Source: Tanypteryx hageni
Taxonomy: Eukaryota; Arthropoda; Insecta; Odonata; Petaluridae
NCBI GenBank assembly: GCA_028673005.1
Contig: CM054112.1
Span: 27,940,124 to 28,004,123, forward strand
Length of the DNA: 64,000 nucleotides
Direction: 5' to 3'
Positions 57,792-64,000 of the stretch are shown here, piece by piece (positions within the stretch are counted from its first letter, which is position 1; each line of letters starts with the position of its first letter). The notes below the pieces were generated by a model. The model made no database searches. It was not told where the DNA came from and saw nothing but the letters and a program-made list of their open reading frames with translations. The position numbers were made by a program, and so were the translations under genes.

Positions 57792-59871
57792 CTGTCGGAC
57801 GGAAAATGGAACTTTAATCCGCTGTCATTATAGGCACCGAGAGTACTTCCATTACCAATCAGACGACTATAACGGAATTCGTATTAAAGATACTTTAAAG
57901 TGAACATAATATTATGCATAAATAAAACAGGTCAAATAATCTTAATTAAGATAGTGCGAGATGGAATGACTATTTGGAGATAATTACCTGAGAATCATGA
58001 GCCAAAGCCTTAAAAATCTTTACTCTTCCATTAATAGCTTCACATATGATGACTTGTTAGCTTATTAAAAAATATAAGGGCAACTTAATATTGATTAGGA
58101 TCCTGGAGCCAGTTCCATCATTAAAAACCCAAGGATTCTAAAAGAAACGAATCCACATTGCGCAAGTAGGCACTTTAACGCAATGGGATTAGGTTTGGGC
58201 TGGTAAATTAGAAATTGGAACATTTTTGAGTTTGGAAAAAAGTGCTTAGTAGTAAGATGTTAATACTTCTGGAAAACCTAGGAATTAATTTTACTCTGCA
58301 GGGATTATGGTTCATTATTCTACGCTTTTTGAAAAATCTGTTTTAATTAGCAATACTAAAAGATTATTTTTTTGTGAATTTAAATATATATGAGATAATC
58401 TATAGATACCTCAGTGGAGTGAGAATTTTTAAGTCCTAGAAGAGAGAGAGAGAGCTGATTTAGTTCCAACGTATTCCTTCCACTTTTTCTTTTTGATTAT
58501 CGTTTCTCTGACTAGTTTTTGTACAAAATTGTAACATCCGGGATAATTCAAAATACTTTGCTCACTAAAAGTAGCCTCAATACATTCTACTTCCTTGCGG
58601 TACTTCCTTCCACAGAATGTTAATTTAATTAAAATACAACAATCTTGCGTATTTTTATATAACGCATAAAACGAATAAATGAAAGTTAAAGTCGGAACAG
58701 AAAACTCTGTTCCGTTGCTTGGGACAGTGGTGCCCAACCTACGTCCCGTGACGGGTTATTGTGCGGCCCGCGAAATCTGATGAAAGACCGATCCGAAAAA
58801 TTTAACACACAAATTCATATATTTTTATAAAAATTATGATAGTAAAATTGTTAATATTGAAATTTTAACCACATAAATCTTATTTAAACTCGATTTCACT
58901 AATATATCACCTCAGAATATACATATTGGTAACTCTCAATTTAAATTGTAATCTGACCACTCGATGAATTGACAATTTCCAATGCGGCCCGTCGAAGAAT
59001 TCTCAACCACCGATGTGGCCCACCTTGTAAAAAGGTTGGGCACCACTTGATTAAGAGAACGGTCAACGAATATTTCTCTTCAGAAAGAGCTTTTTTCAAC
59101 CGCTCATTGCTTTTCGCAATGCGATGAGAAAATAACATCTTCAGTTCATTAATAGACGCAGAAAATTAAACATATTAACGGGTAAAAATATTAAATCATA
59201 AAAATTATAGTCAACAGGAATTTTAACCTTACAAGCAATTAATTGCATTTAGATTCGTAAAAGAATAATTATTATATAATGTATTCTATAATTTTTACAT
59301 CTTATGTAATAATTATGTATATTATATAATTATTGTCACAATTATTATTTATTATATAATTATTATGCATTCTATAATAACAACATTATTTCAAAATGAA
59401 CACTGTTAATGACACGTCTTGAGGCTTCAACTTTGGTCAATCATTTTCGTAAGATAAAAATATTTTTACCTTTTCTGTTCTTAGAATGCTTCTAAAGCAG
59501 TGATATGTTCCTCTGTACTGTGGATTTCTGAAATCTTGCGTTTGAAGCCGTACCTATTTTGGGAAATAATAAGAGTATTAGAAGATTCTATACATGAAAG
59601 TCATAAATTATTTTGAGTGTTAAAAATAATCGACGGCCAGATAAATAGCGCACACTTCTATAAATATTTTTAACTTCAAATGACTCACACGAATAACTTT
59701 ATTAAATAGGAGTTAAATGATATTATTGACGAGTTACATTGGAAATGTTTTCTGCCAGGCATTTAGCGAGTAAAATAATTTCGAAATATGTGCAGAATTA
59801 TAATTATTTGTATAAATATTCACTTACTTTAATAGTATCGAGAGGATGTCCCACAAGTACCCCAGCGCATC
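56472..59871 (-). CDS. SLC25A29: SLC25A29-like mitochondrial carrier, three 3' exons, 5' exon missing
   Basis: Exons at 59871-59828, 59553-59470 and 57791-56472 join in frame. All three mitochondrial-carrier signatures are present: HPLDTIKVR, SPMELAKTR and YPVDVLKSR. The sequence RLQTQDF...YRGTYHCFRSI...GLYKGMSSPMAG and the segment RGLNSTIIRAFPVNAATF match the SLC25A29/45/47/48 branch, with SLC25A29 (basic amino acids such as Arg, Lys and ornithine) the closest by eye. The protein should lie in the inner mitochondrial membrane with six helices. The first coding exon, expected to start Met-x-Leu-Asp-Phe, was not found up to 64000. The last exon carries about 190 residues beyond the usual carrier core. 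Substrate is inferred from family only. Confidence 0.88.
57792..59469. other. Carrier-gene intron with a hAT-type repeat
   Basis: 58725-59049 begins CAGTGGTGCCCAACCTACGT and ends AAAGGTTGGGCACCACTTG, a clear inverted pair of hAT type. No matching 8-bp duplication was found, perhaps through end decay. The remainder is plain intron. Confidence 0.7.
59470..59553 (-). CDS. SLC25A29: SLC25A29-like, matrix-loop exon
   Basis: This exon is 84 nt, exactly 28 codons, between CAAAATAG and GTAAAA. It reads VRLQTQDFRNPQYRG then TYHCFRSILRTEK, the first matrix loop of the carrier fold. It joins the last exon in phase 0. Confidence 0.88.
59828..59871 (-). CDS. SLC25A29: SLC25A29-like, exon with first carrier signature
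   Basis: The exon is 44 nt between TTTTCAG and GTAAGTG. It begins with the last two bases of a codon and reads CAGVLVGHPLDTIK, the end of helix 1 with the P-x-D/E-x-x-K signature. The join to the next exon gives the expected K|VRLQ. Confidence 0.88.
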
Positions 59872-62800
59872 CTGAAAATAGAAGGAAACATTTCATAGTT
59901 ACCACAAATAGCATTCACATAGACATTCATACGTTTTTCTACAGCTAAAAAACGTATTCCATGTAAGTGAAGTGACCAAAGAATATATTTAATGTATTGA
60001 TGCATTTAATGAATTTAAGAATGAAATTATTTCCGCTTAAAATTATATTAGAATACTAAAACGTAAACACTTGAGCCACAAACTGGCTGATATTCTTCAA
60101 TAAAGATGTATTCTTGTATACTTTTGTATAACCCTTAAATCCCTCCTTGTAAACCTCGGTCAATATTATGTAAAAGTAGTTTTTCAATTTTACAGAATAT
60201 AATTTAGGAAATTGTAAATAATAAATTTTATGGAAATTGTCGACATTATTTTCATAGTATGGGATATAATATATAAAATTTTACAAATTATTAATTTGAA
60301 CGCCTTCCGCGGTTATGCTACTATGGATAACCAATGTGGTGTCACATGATAAATAGAGGTTTTAAATACTTTTTGTTAGCAATCAAGGAATGCATTAATA
60401 TCCCAGGTGAAGGATATTGTCCACAGATGATAAATCAAAATTAAGGTATAAAGCGCATCAATGTGATATAAATATTTTCACACGATACGTTTCCTTAGAT
60501 TGTTCGTGAGGATAACTCTCTCGTTGAAAAAAGACACGGTATTATCTTTTTGCGTCAAATTACCGAGAAAAATATAGTATTTATAATCATTCAAAAGACC
60601 GGTTGCAGATTAATTCTTTATTATTATCTGAAATGTTTCCACAGCGCAGTCTAAAAAATGAAACGTGTAATCACATAATTATACAAAGTATAGTGACGCA
60701 ATAATTTGATATTTCTCATAAAATCGCAAACTCTTTAAATAAGTTCTTTATTATGAGTCATTGAATGCTATTGAGGGTTAAATGAGGTTCTAAAATCCTT
60801 CGGTAACAACGCTACGAATAACTTTTCGTCTTCGGTAAGGATTGATTTTTTTGTCTGTGATTCTCAATACTTTTGTGGCACAAATAGCAGAGAACCTCCT
60901 TGTCCTCCTAGATCATGGGCCTCACATAACTAATAGGGCATATATGCGGACCGTTTCTATAGAGTGAGCATAGGTCAGAGGGCGGACCGCTAGTATTTTG
61001 AAATTTCCTACTTTGCAAGTGAAAACTCCATGCCAAAAATTCTTCCCGTTCATGTGAATCAACAGAAGAAAGCATAATCTTACATTTTTATCGATTCTCC
61101 TAGCGCCTCCTACGACGTCGCTCGTCGTCCTTACAAATAACTGGTTTAACGAGGAAAGAAATTAACAAGACGAGATCAATATTTCACTATAAATTACCTA
61201 ATAATAGTGATGAAACTTCCTTACTAACGAGGAATTTAAAAGAAAAGATTTATCGTAATTTGATCCAAAGAAACAAATGTAATCTCTTGGTTTTTAAACA
61301 ATTAAAATTAAACAATCATTCTAAATATTAAATATCTCAGGATACAAGATTCATGAAATAAAATAACAATTGAGTTAACCAGACGCATATTCAGACACAA
61401 CGTATTCAACTTCGGTAGAAATTCTCCGATTGGTCATAATAATAACTGGTGGGTAACCGTGCGTTTTCTTTTCGATTGGGGGTGAATTATTTTTTTGTTC
61501 TCCGCAAGAGATGTGCATATGTAAGAGAAGGACTTTATAAAAGGGAGAAAATAAAGCTTTTGAAACATGAAATTTATCGATGGGCTAAGCGCGAAGTATT
61601 TCTCGCTAATTTCTCTTGAGAATCAGACTTATTTTTTGCGGTAACAGCTGCGACTTAGCCATAAAAATTTCATAAAAAGTCATGAAATTTCCTGGAAATT
61701 TCACAGCGTAGATTTATTCTTCAGCTCTACTTCAATTTCCTTGGCGGGTTGTTGGGAGACCTTCAATTCAGTTCTATTCAGAAACTGCAAGGAGCGAAAC
61801 TAGCGAGAACCGGCACTCAAATTATTGACACTGAACAACGAGATAAGAACCCAATAACAACCCAAGCAGGACTCAATACAACGCAGCTACGGTATTTGTT
61901 ACGCATGTGTCCCTAAAACGTTCCGCCTCCTCATGCGAGCGTTCGATAAGCGGACTTATCGAATGGTAGCCTACGTGAAGCCCCTTTCCTCAAGTCGAAT
62001 TCGTATTTGGTGGACATAGGAGCAGCCAAAGGCCGTTCCGGGGAATAGTTTCCTCGCACATAAGACAAACAGGAAACTATAAAAATTGATAAAAATCGAT
62101 AGAAGCTAGTGTAACAGAGGAAGAAGAGGTCGCGAGAGGAAGCAGTGGAATTTTCCCATTTCAAATTCCTTGCTAAGCGCGCGTAACTTGAAATTAAGAA
62201 AGTGGAATTAATCCGTAATCAAGATTCTAGTCTCCGGATGTAAAACAGCAGGACTGCCGCGAATGATTTACGCTCACCTTTGGATCATGAATTTTTACAG
62301 GTACAATTCACCTGGCTGCTAATACTTTCCCATAATAAAGCGTTCTGCATAATCAGCATTCAATATTCGGTCGGTGAATATTTGTAATATTAAGCCTAAA
62401 ATTTGAAATTTTCCTTGATTCATACAAAAGAAACTGATAAAAAAATTTAAAATTTAATGAATATTTTAGGTGCAAATTATTTGTTCGCTGACTCATTTTC
62501 CCTCGCAGGTAAAAATTACATTGAATTTAGATCAAATGATAGGATAAACCCATACAATTTGAACGGATCGAGTTAATCTTGATACGAATTATTTATGCCT
62601 GCCGTTTCATCATGCCTCCATAATCTTCTCCTGGTAATTTATCATCATCATCGTTCCAATGTTGCTTCGCAGTAAACGCATCTAAGACTTCATTCATCGC
62701 CCGAAGTCTATAAATTGTACAAACGACCTGATAATGCATCCTTTATGCTTGAGAACACTTCATATCATGTTCTGATTTAGAAAATTTCTCCGTACGAAAA

Positions 62801-64000
62801 AATGCTGTTAACTTTGTGATGAAATTACACGTGGGAATTATTCAACGGGTCATAAATGGGAGATTCCTGCTCAGGGTATCAACTCACGTAATCTTCTTGC
62901 ACGTTACGAGATTATTAACTTTCGTCTTCTTTTCCTAAGTCTTTGCATGCATGCATACATGCCGCCACGAAGAATTCTAAAATGTACATTCACTTTGCAT
63001 ATTCTAAGATATTTTTTAAAAATTCAAATCTAAGTTAAAATTATAATTAAATTCATGTACAGAATGCATCGGTCTTATTTTGGAGTAGCATAGTAAAATA
63101 TAAAATCTACGACATTATCACACAAAACCTGATAGGATTCCCACAGAGCGCATTTAAGTTTTAATGAATGACGTAAATATCTATTATTCAATTTATATTC
63201 TCCGTTGAATCGTTGATTGTGCAATTTTTGAAAAAATCCAAAATATAATCCAGAGTTGCTTTAGAGTAGTTTTCACGCGGCAAAATACGGAAGTTCAATC
63301 AAGTGATGCTACAGCAATATTGGTCCCGGAGCAAGAATTAGTGAGAACTAATTCAAGAATTTAAAGAAAAATAATATTTGCTTATCAAAATAAAACACAT
63401 AGTTTTATTAATTATTATCGTAGCCCCATCATAATGACGGGGGTTACCTAGAAAATGGCGAAAGCGTAGAAGCCGCTAATATAGATAGAAGTGTACAGGA
63501 AAATGAGATTAGAAGAAAGAAAGTGTTTTGCCCCTCACCCACTTTTCTCATCATTTATTTCACAAAATTTGATTTTGGGTAATATTTAAATAACAGTGCT
63601 TTACTTAAGCGTAAAAATATTGTAGAAACTACAGTAAATAAAACGCGTGCGAACAAAAAAGGAGACAAAAACGAACTGAGAATACATAGGCTCTTCTCAC
63701 TCCTTCCAACTATTCACTGCGTGCGTAACAGCGGCATTACTTTTGTATAACGTAGGCATTACGTAATTGTTCTGCTATCGAGAGGAGATCGTGGTGCATA
63801 ATGGGCTTTAGCGAACGAGCAGTGTGTGGTGTGGTAGGTATGCGCGAATAAATGAAATCTACCTTCCGTGATAATAAAAATGTGCTAAAGTAATTTCTGC
63901 GCTAATAAGTGAAACCGCAAACTTACTAGAAAATCGAGGGGCTACTGAATTTTGATATCGCAACGTAATATTAAATATTGTACCGTATATGTATATATAT
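59872..64000. other. Upstream intron or 5' flank of the carrier gene
   Basis: I searched the minus strand for the missing first coding exon and did not find it. TTCGATAAG (61942-61950) and CTTATCGAA (61955-61963) form a perfect stem with a 4-nt loop and hold two facing GATA motifs. Blocks at 61730-62170 and 63640-63850 keep more CpG than their surroundings. Confidence 0.45.

Overview
This is an AT-rich animal nuclear DNA window. It has split genes with GT-AG introns, long repeat-filled introns, many TA, CA and CT microsatellites, tRNA-derived SINEs, and hAT, P and pogo/Tigger-type DNA transposons. The two recognisable host genes resemble insect orthologues (a Klhl10-type BTB-Kelch gene and an SLC25A29-type mitochondrial carrier). 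I call it an arthropod, most likely an insect; the species cannot be fixed from the sequence. No bacterial, phage or CRISPR feature is present.

Layout. Positions 2007-15422 (minus) hold six coding exons of a Klhl10-like Cul3 adaptor: N-terminus, BTB, BACK and three Kelch repeats. The remaining Kelch repeats lie beyond the left edge. Its introns carry a short hAT copy (3432-4426), a decayed repeat-encoded protein (about 11440-12540), dispersed repeats and a CpG-retaining block near 7780-8160. A perfect match to the RFX X-box consensus lies 171 bp upstream of the start codon.

Positions 15.7-56.4 kb are a 41-kb intergenic region dominated by mobile elements. They include an interleaved inverted-repeat complex (20.6-22.4 kb), a tRNA-Ala-like gene (24642-24713), a ZMYM1-like hAT remnant (27.2-28.8 kb), and a 3.4-kb THAP-domain P element with terminal inverted repeats and target duplication (31586-35004). 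They also include three hAT-type MITEs with perfect 8-bp duplications, an older element split by a younger 2.9-kb hAT copy (39018-41923), two related SINEs, and a pogo/Tigger-type element inserted in a repeat whose uninterrupted relative also lies in this window.

Positions 56472-59871 (minus) hold three coding exons of an SLC25A29-like mitochondrial carrier with a long C-terminal extension. Its first coding exon was not found and probably lies beyond the right edge. Both host genes are read right to left and share no visible regulation.

I found no gene cluster suggesting a new biological system. The parts most worth following are the dated nest of insertions, the X-box at Klhl10, a GC-AG intron, the interleaved inverted repeats at 20.6-22.4 kb, and two transposon-encoded protein families I could not class.
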